A DNA stretch of 64,000 nucleotides from Achromobacter spanius (lineage in GTDB: Bacteria; Pseudomonadota; Gammaproteobacteria; Burkholderiales; Burkholderiaceae_B), in NCBI RefSeq assembly GCF_029637605.1, contig NZ_CP121261.1:5642001-5706000 (forward strand), given 5' to 3'. Below are positions 44,365-54,777 of the stretch, piece after piece. A program made the position numbers and the translations under genes. Position 1 is the first letter of the stretch. Each line of letters begins with the position of its first letter. The notes under the pieces are model-generated. The model searched no databases, was not told the origin of the DNA, and saw nothing but the letters and a program-made list of their open reading frames with translations.

Positions 44365-46026
44365 TCAGGCCGTCGGCTGGCCGAAGCCTTCCAACATTTC
44401 GCGGGCGTGTTCGCGAGTGGTCGCGGTGAGCTTGATGCCCCCCAGCATGCGGGCGATTTCCTCGACACGCGCCGCGGCGTCCAGCTCTTCGATGCTGGAG
44501 CGCGTGGTGCCGCGCGATTCGGCCTTGCTGACCAGGAACTGGTTATTGCCGCAAGCCGCCACCTGGGGCAGGTGGGTCACGCACAGCACTTGATGGCGTT
44601 CGCCCAGTTCGCGCAAGAGTTTGCCCACGGCTTCGGCCACCGCGCCGCCCACACCGCTGTCGACTTCGTCGAAGATCAACGTGGGCACGCGCGCCGCGCG
44701 GCTGGCAATGACGGACAGCGCCAGGGAAATGCGCGACAACTCGCCGCCCGAAGCCACTTTGGACAAGGGACGCGGCGTGGTGCCCGCGTGGCCGGCCACC
44801 AGGAATTCCACCTGCTCGTTGCCGTGCGCGGACGGCGTGCCAGGCGTCAGCGTCGGCTCGAACTTGCCCCCTTGCATGGCCAGCGTCTGCATCGCCCGCG
44901 TCACCTGCTTGCCGAGGTCTTTGGCCACCTTGCGGCGGGCGGTCGTGAGCTTGGCCGCGGCTGCGTCGTACTGCGCCTGGGCGGCAGTCGACTGGGCGCG
45001 CAGCGCGTCGATGTCGCCCGCTGCTTGCAGCGCAGCCAGTTCGGCATGCAGGGAATCGCGCAGTTCGCACAGCGCGTCGGGCTCGACACGGAATTTCCGT
45101 GCGGTTTCAAACACCAGGCCCAGGCGCGCTTCCACGTCGGCCAACCGCTTCGGGTCGAGGTCGACGCGGCTGACGTAGTTGTTCAAGTCGGACACGGCTT
45201 CGCTGATGGCGATGCGGGCGGACTCCAGCTCGTCGTACACCCCTTGCAGGCCGGGGTCGTGCCGCAGCATTTGCTGAATGCGGTGATTGGCGGCGGTGAC
45301 GCGGTGGTGCGCGGAATCGCCTTCGCCGTCCAGCCCTTCCAGGATTTGAGAGGCGCCATCCAGCAGTGACTGGGAATGCGACAGGCGCGTGTGCTCGGAT
45401 TGCAGCGCGTCCCATTCGTCCGGCCCCAGCGCCAATTGGTCAAGCTCATCAACCTGCCATTGCAGGCGGTCGCGCTCGTTCGCCAGGCTGGCGGCGTCTT
45501 TTTCGGCGGCTTCCAATTGGCGCGCCAGCGCGCGCCATTGCTTCCAGGCCTGGCCCACGGCCTGGCGCAGATCGCCATGGCCGCCGTGGGCGTCAAGCAG
45601 ATCGCGTTGGGCGTCGGGGCGCATCAGGCTTTGATGGGCGTGTTGGCCGTGGATGTCGACCAGGCTGTCGCCCAGCTCGCGCAATTGCCCCACGGTGGCC
45701 GGCGTGCCGTTGATATAGGCACGGCTGCGGCCTTGCGCATCGATGACACGGCGCAGCGAGAGCTCGTCGTCAGCGTCTATCTCGCGTTCGGCCAGCCAGG
45801 CGTGCAGTGACTTGGGGGTATCGAACACCGCGGTGATGTCGGCGCGCGGCGCGCCTTCGCGCAGCATGCTGGCGTCGCCGCGTTCACCAAGCGTCAACGC
45901 CAGCGCGTCCACCAGGATGGATTTGCCGGCGCCGGTCTCGCCGGAGAACACGGTAAAGCCCGAACCGAAATGGATTTCGGTTTGCTCAACAATGACGAAG
46001 TCGCGGATATGCAGGGTGCGCAGCAT
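44365..46026 (-). CDS. recN: DNA repair protein RecN
   Basis: This 553-residue SMC-like ATPase acts in double-strand-break repair. It has Walker A GETGAGKS near residue 30, two coiled-coil arms (about 160-380) and a C-terminal ABC signature region [11 protein letters not shown] with Walker [14 protein letters not shown]. The length matches RecN. The start TTG/ATG at 46026 gives [14 protein letters not shown], the usual family N-terminus. It lies 14 bp after nadK, so the two are likely co-transcribed. Confidence 0.95.
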   Translation of the reverse strand: MLRTLHIRDFVIVEQTEIHFGSGFTVFSGETGAGKSILVDALALTLGERGDASMLREGAPRADITAVFDTPKSLHAWLAEREIDADDELSLRRVIDAQGRSRAYINGTPATVGQLRELGDSLVDIHGQHAHQSLMRPDAQRDLLDAHGGHGDLRQAVGQAWKQWRALARQLEAAEKDAASLANERDRLQWQVDELDQLALGPDEWDALQSEHTRLSHSQSLLDGASQILEGLDGEGDSAHHRVTAANHRIQQMLRHDPGLQGVYDELESARIAISEAVSDLNNYVSRVDLDPKRLADVEARLGLVFETARKFRVEPDALCELRDSLHAELAALQAAGDIDALRAQSTAAQAQYDAAAAKLTTARRKVAKDLGKQVTRAMQTLAMQGGKFEPTLTPGTPSAHGNEQVEFLVAGHAGTTPRPLSKVASGGELSRISLALSVIASRAARVPTLIFDEVDSGVGGAVAEAVGKLLRELGERHQVLCVTHLPQVAACGNNQFLVSKAESRGTTRSSIEELDAAARVEEIARMLGGIKLTATTREHAREMLEGFGQPTA

Positions 46027-46040
46027 GTCGGGGGCGCTTA

Positions 46041-46940
46041 CTACTCTACGTTGTCGGTGGCTTGGGGCATCAGGTTCCAGTGCAGCTTGCGGCGCAGGGT
46101 GGAAAAGAAGCTGTAGCCCTCGGGATGCACGAAGCGGATGGTATGCGGCGCGCGCTGCACGACGATACGGTCGCCGGGTTGCAGGTCCGACCAGGTCTGC
46201 ATGTCGAAATGCACGCTGGCGCCGACTTCCACGCGGCCCATGGCGGTAAGCGTCATGTTCAGCACCCCGGTGTCGGGAATGACGATGGGGCGGTTCGACA
46301 GCGTTTGCGGCGCCACCGGCACCAGCACCATGGCGTTCAAGCCGGGGTGCAGGATGGGGCCGTTGGCAGACAATGCGTACGCCGTGGAGCCGGTGGGCGT
46401 GGCGATGATCAGGCCGTCGGCGCGCTGCGTGTACATGAAAGCGCCGTCCAGTTCGACACGCACTTCAATCATGCCGCCGCGTCCGGCGCGGTTCAGCACG
46501 ACGTCGTTGAGTGCCGATGCCGAATACATTTTTTGGTCGCCGCGCCATACGCTGCCTTCGAGCAGCATGCGTTCTTCAATCTGGAAGCTGCCTTCCAGCA
46601 CGCGGGCCAGGGCGCCGTGCGCGTCCTGCAAGGGAATATCGGTAATGAAGCCCAACCGCCCATGGTTGATGCCCACCAGCGGTACGCCGTAGGGCGCCAG
46701 ATGCCGGCCCGCGCCCAGCACGGTGCCGTCGCCGCCCATCACGACGGCCAGCGATGCATTCTGGCCAATCTCTTCAAGGGTAGCCACCGGGTATTCGGTC
46801 AGGCCCGTGTTGCGGGCGGTGTCCGCATCGATGAGCACCTGCCTGCCCGCTTGCGTCAGCGCGTGCGCAAGGGCTCTCAGCGGGGTGTCCAGGCCGGTGT
46901 CCTGGTATCTGCCGATCAGGGCGACGGTAGGAAAGTGCAT
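46041..46940 (-). CDS. nadK: NAD kinase
   Basis: This 299-residue cytoplasmic enzyme phosphorylates NAD to NADP. It shows the GGDGT phosphate-binding motif ([14 protein letters not shown]), the NHGRLGF segment and the conserved [19 protein letters not shown] 46940 ([10 protein letters not shown]) matches the family start; a longer in-frame form to 46979 was not chosen. It diverges from hrcA across 141 bp, an arrangement typical of the heat-shock locus in betaproteobacteria. Confidence 0.95.
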   Translation of the reverse strand: MHFPTVALIGRYQDTGLDTPLRALAHALTQAGRQVLIDADTARNTGLTEYPVATLEEIGQNASLAVVMGGDGTVLGAGRHLAPYGVPLVGINHGRLGFITDIPLQDAHGALARVLEGSFQIEERMLLEGSVWRGDQKMYSASALNDVVLNRAGRGGMIEVRVELDGAFMYTQRADGLIIATPTGSTAYALSANGPILHPGLNAMVLVPVAPQTLSNRPIVIPDTGVLNMTLTAMGRVEVGASVHFDMQTWSDLQPGDRIVVQRAPHTIRFVHPEGYSFFSTLRRKLHWNLMPQATDNVE

Positions 46941-47081
46941 GGATGCGGGCGTATCAAAAAGGCGGGACCCGGAGGTCAAAATCTACCCGGAATGGGCGGA
47001 TTAGCCGATTATATGGGGCCGCATATCGGCTTGCGGGACAAAAATCGCCTTAATTGGAAAAGATTCCCTAAAATACCTGCT

Positions 47082-48086
47082 ATGGATGACCGCGCACGCG
47101 CACTACTGAAAGCGTTGATAGAACGCTACATCGCCGATGGGCAGCCTGTCGGCTCGCGGACGCTATCGAAAGTTTTCGATTTGTCCCCAGCCACCATCCG
47201 CAATGTCATGGCGGATCTGGAAGAGCTGGGGCTGATCCATAGCCCGCACACCTCCGCCGGCCGCGTTCCCACGCCGCGGGGCTATCGCATGTTCGTCGAT
47301 TCCCTGCTGGCTGTTCAGCAATATCAATTACAGCCTCACAATTTGGGTGAGATGCTCTCCGCCGCGGAACCCACCCGCGCCGTCAATGCCGCCGCCGCCT
47401 TGCTGTCGAACCTGACGCAGTTCGCCGGCGTGGTGTTGACGCCCAAGCGCGCCCAGGTGTTTCGCCAGATCGAATTCATTCGTCTGTCCGACAAGCGCGT
47501 GCTGCTGATCATCGTCACGCCCGACGGCGACGTCCAGAACCGCATTCTCTTCGTACAGCGCGACTACGCCGAAGCCGAATTGCTGGAAGCCGGCAATTTC
47601 TTCAACATGCACTTCGCGGGCAAGTCCTTCAACGCGGTGCGCCAGACGCTTTCCACGGAACTGGCGCAACTGCGCGAAGACATCTCGCGCCTGATGCAGG
47701 CGGCAGTCGAGGCCAGCGCCGAAGCCGCCGAAGACGGCGACGCCATGGTCATTTCCGGCGAGCGCAAGCTGCTGGACGTGACCGACATTGCGTCCGACAT
47801 GGACCGCCTGCGCAAGATGTTCTCGTTGTTCGAAAAAAAGACCGATCTGCTTCAACTGCTGGACGTGTCCAGCCGCGCGCAAGGCGTGCAGATCTATATC
47901 GGCGGCGATTCGCAATTGGTGCCGATGGAAGAGGTGTCGGTCATCACGGCGCCTTATGGCGTGGACGGCAAGGTGGTGGGCACGCTGGGAGTCATCGGCC
48001 CAACCCGCATGGCGTACGAGCGCGTGATTCCGATTGTGGACATTACGGCTCGCTTGCTGTCCAACGCGCTCAGCCACAATCAGTAG
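47082..48086 (+). CDS. hrcA: Heat-inducible transcription repressor HrcA
   Basis: This 334-residue repressor has an N-terminal winged helix ([45 protein letters not shown]) and a GAF-like inserted dimerisation domain. HrcA binds CIRCE elements and needs GroEL for activity. No CIRCE (TTAGCACTC with GAGTGCTAA) was seen near grpE, dnaK or dnaJ here, so its targets are probably the groESL genes elsewhere. ATG 47082 is the first conserved methionine. Confidence 0.94.
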   Translation: MDDRARALLKALIERYIADGQPVGSRTLSKVFDLSPATIRNVMADLEELGLIHSPHTSAGRVPTPRGYRMFVDSLLAVQQYQLQPHNLGEMLSAAEPTRAVNAAAALLSNLTQFAGVVLTPKRAQVFRQIEFIRLSDKRVLLIIVTPDGDVQNRILFVQRDYAEAELLEAGNFFNMHFAGKSFNAVRQTLSTELAQLREDISRLMQAAVEASAEAAEDGDAMVISGERKLLDVTDIASDMDRLRKMFSLFEKKTDLLQLLDVSSRAQGVQIYIGGDSQLVPMEEVSVITAPYGVDGKVVGTLGVIGPTRMAYERVIPIVDITARLLSNALSHNQ

Positions 48087-48131
48087 TTCCATTCAAAGCT
48101 GCATCCTCCTCGCGGAGGAAGGGGAGTTTTT

Positions 48132-49256
48132 GTGTTTCTTCGCCTGTTCAAGTATCTGTGGCCTGAACGCTACCTGCCGGAAACCGAGCAGGACGACCCT
48201 TTCAACGAAGACCCGCCCGCACGCGCGCCGAGCAAGGTCGGGGTGCTGCTGGTCAACCTTGGCACGCCGGATACCCCGGACATACCAGGCATCCGTAAAT
48301 ACCTGGGCGAATTCCTGTCCGACCCCCGCGTCATTGAAATTCCCCGCTATCTCTGGAAGCCCATTCTGCATGGGTTGGTACTGACCCTGCGTCCCAAGAA
48401 GCTCGCGCCGCGCTATGCCGGTGTCTGGCTGAAGGACGGCTCGCCGCTTATGGTTTACAGCCGGCGGCAGGCGGACGGCGTGCGCGCCGCGCTCGAAGTG
48501 GCGGGCATCGACGCCGTGGTCGAATTGGGCATGCGTTACGGCAACCCGTCCATTCCGGACGCGATCTCCCGTCTGCGCGCGGCCGGTTGCGAGCGCATCC
48601 TGACCGTGCCGCTGTACCCGCAGTACGCCGCCAGCACCACGGCCACCGTGGTGGACGCCGTCACCCGGCATGCCGCGCGCCTGCGCGACCAGCCCGAATT
48701 GCGCTTCACCAAACGGTTCCACCAAGAGCCGCTCTGGCTGGACCCGTTGGCTGCCCGCATCGAATCCTTCTGGCGCGAACACGGCAAGCCGCAGAAGCTG
48801 GTCATGAGCTTCCACGGTTTGCCGCGTTATTCCATTGAGTTGGGCGATCCTTATTACCGAGATTGCATGGAATCGGCGCGCCTGCTGTCGCAGCGCCTGT
48901 CCCTGCCGCGTGAGCAGATTGAAGTGACCTTCCAAAGCCGCTTCGGCACTGCCCGGTGGCTCGAACCCTATACCGAGCCCACGCTGAAGGCCTTGGCCGC
49001 ATCGGGGGTGACCGAGGTGGATGTGGTGTGCCCGGGATTTGTGGCAGACTGTCTGGAAACCCTGGAAGAGATCAGCCTGGAATGCCGCGACGCCTTTATC
49101 GAGGCAGGCGGCAAGCAGTTCCGTTATATCCCCGCGCTGAACGACGACCCTGCGTGGATCGCCGGTTTGGCCTCCCTGGTGGAACGGAACTTGCAGGGTT
49201 GGCCGTTGAAGATCCAGGCCAACACGGACTTGAAGGAGAAGGCGCATGCACCATGA
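48132..49256 (+). CDS. hemH: Ferrochelatase
   Basis: This 374-residue enzyme inserts Fe(II) into protoporphyrin IX. It has VLLVNLGTPDTPD at the N-terminus, the active-site histidine in LVMSFHGLP, and the metal-site glutamate region in CPGFVADCLETLEEI. It starts with GTG 48132 behind a GGAGGAAGGGGAG ribosome site. The position between hrcA and grpE recurs in relatives. Its last 11 bp overlap a small acidic gene. Confidence 0.94.
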   Translation: MFLRLFKYLWPERYLPETEQDDPFNEDPPARAPSKVGVLLVNLGTPDTPDIPGIRKYLGEFLSDPRVIEIPRYLWKPILHGLVLTLRPKKLAPRYAGVWLKDGSPLMVYSRRQADGVRAALEVAGIDAVVELGMRYGNPSIPDAISRLRAAGCERILTVPLYPQYAASTTATVVDAVTRHAARLRDQPELRFTKRFHQEPLWLDPLAARIESFWREHGKPQKLVMSFHGLPRYSIELGDPYYRDCMESARLLSQRLSLPREQIEVTFQSRFGTARWLEPYTEPTLKALAASGVTEVDVVCPGFVADCLETLEEISLECRDAFIEAGGKQFRYIPALNDDPAWIAGLASLVERNLQGWPLKIQANTDLKEKAHAP

Positions 49257-49482
49257 TCCCAAGAGCGGCAAGGATGTAAAAAAGGGGACGGTTGCGACCC
49301 CGGTGGACGAGGATCAGGTCGAGCACGACCTGGACGAAGCGCTGGCGGAAACCTTCCCGGCCAGTGACCCTATCGCGATCCGTCCGGAACCGGACGAAGA
49401 TGATACGCAGGTGGACCGCGCACTTAAGGAAAGCTTTCCTGCCAGCGACCCGGTTGCCCCGGCGCAGCCCCACAAAAAGTAA
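49246..49482 (+). CDS. Small acidic protein with duplicated ALxExFPASDP motif
   Basis: This 78-residue protein is very acidic in its central part and has two copies of a motif: DLDEALAETFPASDPIAI and VDRALKESFPASDPVAP. There is no signal peptide or membrane segment. It overlaps hemH by 11 bp and precedes the sigma-32 promoter of grpE, so it is read with hemH. Short proteins bearing the FPASDP motif are scattered in proteobacteria without assigned function as far as I know. Confidence 0.75.
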   Translation: MHHDPKSGKDVKKGTVATPVDEDQVEHDLDEALAETFPASDPIAIRPEPDEDDTQVDRALKESFPASDPVAPAQPHKK

Positions 49483-49541
49483 GCGGCCAAGCCCGCCCGG
49501 TCCAGGGCGGGCGCCGTCAGGGAATATTTCGCTTTCCCGGG

Positions 49542-49569
49542 CTTGAAATAGGGGTATTGGCCCCCATTC
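49542..49569 (+). promoter_or_regulatory. Sigma-32 heat-shock promoter of grpE
   Basis: CTTGAAA (49542-49548) and CCCCATTC (49562-49569) are separated by 13 bp, an almost perfect match to the CTTGAAA-N13/14-CCCCATNT sigma-32 consensus. It lies 36 bp upstream of ATG 49606. Confidence 0.88.
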
Positions 49570-49605
49570 ATGTCTGCGAAAGCCATTCTTTTTGGAGGAT
49601 TCCCC

Positions 49606-50163
49606 ATGACGGCACCCCACGAGCCTGCAGATCAGACGCCCGAAGTCGGCCAAAATGCCGACGCGGCACCCGCCGCCCAGGACGCCGTAGAGGCCGAGCT
49701 GAACGAGTTGCGCGCCCAGTTGGACGCCGCCCAGGCTACCGTCAATGAGCAGCACGACCAGCTTCTGCGTGTGCAAGCCGAAGCTGAAAACGTGCGCCGC
49801 CGCGCCCAGGAAGAAGTGTCCAAGGCGCGCAAATTCGGCATCGAATCGTTTGCCGAGAGCCTGGTTCCGGTGAAAGACAGCCTGGAAGCCGCGTTGGCCC
49901 AGCCCGACCAGACCGTTCAGACCTTGCGCGAAGGCGTCGAAGTGACCCTGAAGCAGTTGTCCGCCGCGTTCGAGCGCAACATGCTGAAAGACATCGCGCC
50001 GGCCCAGGGCGACAAGTTCGACCCGCACCTGCATCAGGCAATTTCGTCCATTCCCCATGAGCAGCCCGCCAATACCGTGGTGCAGTTGCTGCAAAAGGGC
50101 TACGTCATTGCCGACCGCACGTTGCGCCCGGCGCTGGTGGTTGTGTCGGCCGGTCAAGGCTGA
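49606..50163 (+). CDS. grpE: Nucleotide exchange factor GrpE
   Basis: This 185-residue co-chaperone has an acidic disordered N-terminus, a long coiled coil (about 35-85, ending AEAENVRRRAQEEVSKARKF) and a C-terminal beta domain with FDPHLHQAIS and LLQKGYVIADRTLRPALV, the GrpE signature. It releases ADP from DnaK. GGAGGA lies eight bases before ATG 49606; a longer in-frame start at 49570 falls inside the promoter -10 and is rejected. Confidence 0.95.
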   Translation: MTAPHEPADQTPEVGQNADAAPAAQDAVEAELNELRAQLDAAQATVNEQHDQLLRVQAEAENVRRRAQEEVSKARKFGIESFAESLVPVKDSLEAALAQPDQTVQTLREGVEVTLKQLSAAFERNMLKDIAPAQGDKFDPHLHQAISSIPHEQPANTVVQLLQKGYVIADRTLRPALVVVSAGQG

Positions 50164-50180
50164 ACCGCACCCCGCGCGCC

Positions 50181-50585
50181 ATGACCGACCCCCGCTTTGA
50201 CCCGGCTCAAGTCTTCCAGGTGTTCGGCATGCGTCATGTCGACACCGCGGGATTCGACGCCGCCGTGGTCCAGGCGCCGGGAAAGGATCTGCGTTGCGTG
50301 TTTTTGTGGGGGCAGGATTGCTATAACTGCAATCTTTTCAAGCAGGCGGCGCTGCTGCACCAGGAAAGCTTGCTGAACCTGGGCTTGACCTGGTTCGAGG
50401 CAGATGTTTACGCCGACGAACCCCTGGGACGCCGCTTTTCGCTGCATGGCGTCCCCACTTTTGTGCTGTATCGGGCCGGAAAACGGTTGGGGCGCATCAC
50501 CGGTTGGCCCGGATTGCCCCAATTCACGGCGGCGATCCAGCGCTTGCAGGATCCGATTGCGGAAAATTCAAGCCAGACGTCTTGA
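50181..50585 (+). CDS. Thioredoxin-fold protein between grpE and dnaK
   Basis: This 134-residue cytoplasmic protein has a thioredoxin fold with active-site CYNC in LWGQDCYNCNLFKQ and the conserved cis-proline segment GVPTFVLYRAG. It may reduce disulfides or protect cysteines during stress. It lies 17 bp after grpE, so it is heat-shock-driven, and its stop codon overlaps the dnaK promoter. Confidence 0.88.
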   Translation: MTDPRFDPAQVFQVFGMRHVDTAGFDAAVVQAPGKDLRCVFLWGQDCYNCNLFKQAALLHQESLLNLGLTWFEADVYADEPLGRRFSLHGVPTFVLYRAGKRLGRITGWPGLPQFTAAIQRLQDPIAENSSQTS

Positions 50586-50608
50586 AAACCCTGCGAGCAA
50601 CCCCAGTT
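50581..50608 (+). promoter_or_regulatory. Sigma-32 heat-shock promoter of dnaK
   Basis: CTTGAAA (50581-50587) and CCCCAGTT (50601-50608) are 13 bp apart. The -35 box overlaps the stop codon of the thioredoxin-like gene. The -10 CCCCA is also the left arm of an inverted repeat CCCCA-GTTATG-TGGGG ending at 50616. Confidence 0.85.
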
Positions 50609-50665
50609 ATGTGGGGACAAGAAGTTTTCCTCTATTTTCATAGATTCAATTCAAGGTAACCCACC

Positions 50666-52591
<1,926 letters not shown>

Positions 52592-52616
52592 TGGCCGGGC
52601 GCTGACCAGCCTCTGC

Positions 52617-52650
52617 CGCCCGGTAGCCGGAGAAATCCGCCTACCGGGCG
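52617..52650 (+). other. Strong hairpin between dnaK and dnaJ
   Basis: CGCCCGGTAG (52617-52626) and CTACCGGGCG (52641-52650) pair perfectly, and the inner CGGA-GAAA-TCCG continues the stem to a GAAA tetraloop after one C-C mismatch. No T run follows, so it is more likely an mRNA-processing or stability element, or an attenuator that lowers dnaJ relative to dnaK, than a full terminator. Confidence 0.7.
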
Positions 52651-52700
52651 TACTCATTCTGTAGCACTGAAAAGATGGCTCTTTTTTGAGCCCACGGATC

Positions 52701-53834
52701 ATGGCAAAACGCGACTATTACGAAGTTCTGGGCGTGGCAAAGAACGCCTCGGACGACGAACTCAAGAAGGCCTATCGAAAGCTGGCCATGAAATATCATC
52801 CGGACCGCAATCCGGACAGCAAAGAAGCCGAAGAGAAGTTCAAGGAAGCCAAGGAAGCCTACGAGGTCCTGGGCGATGATCAGAAGCGTGCCGCGTATGA
52901 CCGCTACGGCCATGCGGGCGTGGACCCCAATGCCGCCGGCATGGGCGGGGCGGGGATGGGCGGCGGCTTTGCCGACGCCTTCGGCGATATTTTCGGCGAG
53001 ATCTTTGGCGGCGCTGGCGGCGGTGGCCGTCGCGGCGGCGGCCCGCAGGTGTACCGTGGCGCCGACCTGAAGTACGCGCTGGAAATCACGTTGGAACAGG
53101 CCGCGGCCGGGTTCGACACCGAAATCCGCGTACCAAGCTGGGAACACTGCGACACCTGCCATGGCTCTGGCGCCAAGGCCGGCACGTCGCCGAAGACCTG
53201 CCGCACTTGCGGGGGATCGGGCGCGGTGCGCATGCAGCAGGGTTTTTTCAGCGTGCAGCAAACCTGCCCCACCTGCCACGGCAACGGCAAGGAAATCACC
53301 GATCCGTGCCCGGCGTGTGACGGCGTGGGACGCATTCGCCGCAACAAGACACTGCAGGTGAAGATTCCGGCCGGGATTGACGACGGCATGCGCATCCGCT
53401 CCAGCGGCAATGGCGAACCGGGCATCAACGGCGGCCCTCCGGGCGACTTGTATGTGGAAATCCACATCAAGCAGCACAAGATCTTCCAGCGCGACGGCGA
53501 CGACCTGCATTGCGAACTGACTATTCCGTTCACCACGGCGGCATTGGGCGGCGAATTGCAAGTGCCGACGTTGGGCGGCAAGGCCGAGATCTCGATTCCC
53601 GAGGGCACGCAGTCGGGTAAAACCTTCCGGTTGCGCGGCAAGGGTATTCGCGGCGTGCGGGGCAGCTATCCGGGCGATCTGTACTGCCACGTGGTGGTGG
53701 AAACGCCGGTGCGCCTGAGCGAGGATCAAAAGAGCATCCTGCGCCAGTTCGAGACGTCGCTGAACGACGGGGGCGACCGCCACTCGCCGCAAAGCAAGTC
53801 CTGGACGGATCGGGTGAAGGAGTTCTTCAGCTGA
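52701..53834 (+). CDS. dnaJ: Chaperone protein DnaJ (Hsp40)
   Basis: This 377-residue type I Hsp40 has a J domain with HPDR (residues about 33-36), a Gly/Phe-rich region and four zinc repeats: [24 protein letters not shown] and [10 protein letters not shown]-terminal substrate domain follows. It stimulates DnaK ATPase. ATG 52701 begins [11 protein letters not shown], the family start; an in-frame alternative 15 bp upstream is not used. Confidence 0.97.
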   Translation: MAKRDYYEVLGVAKNASDDELKKAYRKLAMKYHPDRNPDSKEAEEKFKEAKEAYEVLGDDQKRAAYDRYGHAGVDPNAAGMGGAGMGGGFADAFGDIFGEIFGGAGGGGRRGGGPQVYRGADLKYALEITLEQAAAGFDTEIRVPSWEHCDTCHGSGAKAGTSPKTCRTCGGSGAVRMQQGFFSVQQTCPTCHGNGKEITDPCPACDGVGRIRRNKTLQVKIPAGIDDGMRIRSSGNGEPGINGGPPGDLYVEIHIKQHKIFQRDGDDLHCELTIPFTTAALGGELQVPTLGGKAEISIPEGTQSGKTFRLRGKGIRGVRGSYPGDLYCHVVVETPVRLSEDQKSILRQFETSLNDGGDRHSPQSKSWTDRVKEFFS

Positions 53835-53851
53835 TAGGGCTGAGGGATGGG

Positions 53852-53884
53852 AAAAAGCCGCGAATTTGGTCGCGGCTTTTTTTT
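53852..53884 (+). terminator. Rho-independent terminator after dnaJ
   Basis: AAGCCGCGA and TCGCGGCTT form the stem around a six-base loop, preceded by A residues and followed by eight T residues. Confidence 0.92.
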
Positions 53885-53921
53885 GGGTTCTTGCGGGGGA
53901 TTTTTGGGTTCTTGCGGGGGA
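53880..53921. repeat. Two tandem copies of a 21-bp unit after the dnaJ terminator
   Basis: A T-rich then G-rich 21-bp unit (core GGGTTCTTGCGGGGGA) is repeated exactly at 53880-53900 and 53901-53921, with part of a third copy after it. The 53835-54101 gap has no gene. It looks like a slippage-generated repeat. Confidence 0.7.
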
Positions 53922-54101
53922 TTTTTGTGGGGTTGGGGGCTGCTTGATGGGTTGCGCGCGATGGGGGGGTGGGGTTCTTGCAGGGAGCGGTGCGCGCTTC
54001 ACCCATCCTACATGCCGTGGTGAAGCCGGTCGGCGAAATGCCGAAAAAACCGGTCCCAGGCCATGATGCCGCCTGAGACCGGCCGGGCTACAGCAAGCAG
54101 C

Positions 54102-54491
54102 TCACCGGGTGATCGGCGGGTAGTCGAGCTCGCCGAACGTATATTGGCCGCTGGCCTTGGCTTGGGCCAGTTCTTGCTGGACGTCGGCGCGGGTCTTCAC
54201 GCTGGCCGGCGCGGCAATGGCGGGCGGGTATTCCAGTTCACCGAAGGTGTATTCGCCGCTGATTTTGGCTTGCTGCAACTGGGTGCGCACTTCGTCAGCG
54301 CTCAGGCTGGCGGCTTGGGGCAGGGCGGGCGGGTAGTCCAGTTCGCCGAACGTGTATTGGCCGCTGGCCTTGGCTTGCTGCAATTCGGTCACGACCTGGT
54401 CGCGGGTCTTGGTTTGTTCAGTGCCGGCGGCTTGGGCGCCAACGCCAACCAAAGCCAGGGATAGCAACAGGGTGGTGGTTAGGGTTTTCAT
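54102..54491 (-). CDS. Secreted DUF4148 protein with three tandem repeats
   Basis: This 129-residue protein has a Sec signal peptide (cut near AQAAG) and three tandem DUF4148-type units of about 33 residues, each ending QYTFGELDYPP or EYTFGELEYPP and preceded by a Q-A-K helix (residues about 30-58, 66-92 and 99-126). Units 1 and 3 are nearly identical, pointing to recent duplication. Such proteins are abundant in Burkholderiales and Alcaligenaceae and are periplasmic; function unknown. It is transcribed toward dnaJ and has 286 bp of upstream sequence (54492-54777) without a gene. Confidence 0.85.
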   Translation of the reverse strand: MKTLTTTLLLSLALVGVGAQAAGTEQTKTRDQVVTELQQAKASGQYTFGELDYPPALPQAASLSADEVRTQLQQAKISGEYTFGELEYPPAIAAPASVKTRADVQQELAQAKASGQYTFGELDYPPITR

Positions 54492-54731
54492 GATTGAGAC
54501 CTCCGTGTCATCTTGGATGGGAGCGAATCCAGCGGCCTGCCGTTGTGGTTCGTTGTTTGTTCCCGATGACTGAATTCTGCGCGTTCTCGAACCTGGGATA
54601 AACCCTTAATACCTGAAAACATCTTTCCAAATAGTCGAGTAATCCGTTCTATTTTGGAAAATTTCCCCGTTTTCCGTAGGGTTGTGCCAGTTAAACCGCC
54701 CGAACCCGGCGAGCTTCACTTCCGCTGATGC

Positions 54732-54761
54732 AAAAAAAACCCCTGCGCCGGGCAGGGGTTT
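54732..54761 (-). terminator. Rho-independent terminator after the M16 peptidase gene
   Basis: AAACCCCTGC and GCAGGGGTTT form the stem around GCCGG. On the reverse strand eight T residues follow, 17 bp past the stop codon at 54778. Confidence 0.9.
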
Positions 54762-54777
54762 GTGGGGCGGGCAGTGC

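Noticed and set aside
50586..50665. CIRCE element upstream of dnaK
   Set aside because: Only the CCCCA/TGGGG repeat is present; the TTAGCACTC/GAGTGCTAA pair is absent.
53880..53921. CRISPR-like or regulatory repeat
   Set aside because: There are only two exact 21-bp copies without spacers, directly behind a terminator, consistent with replication slippage.
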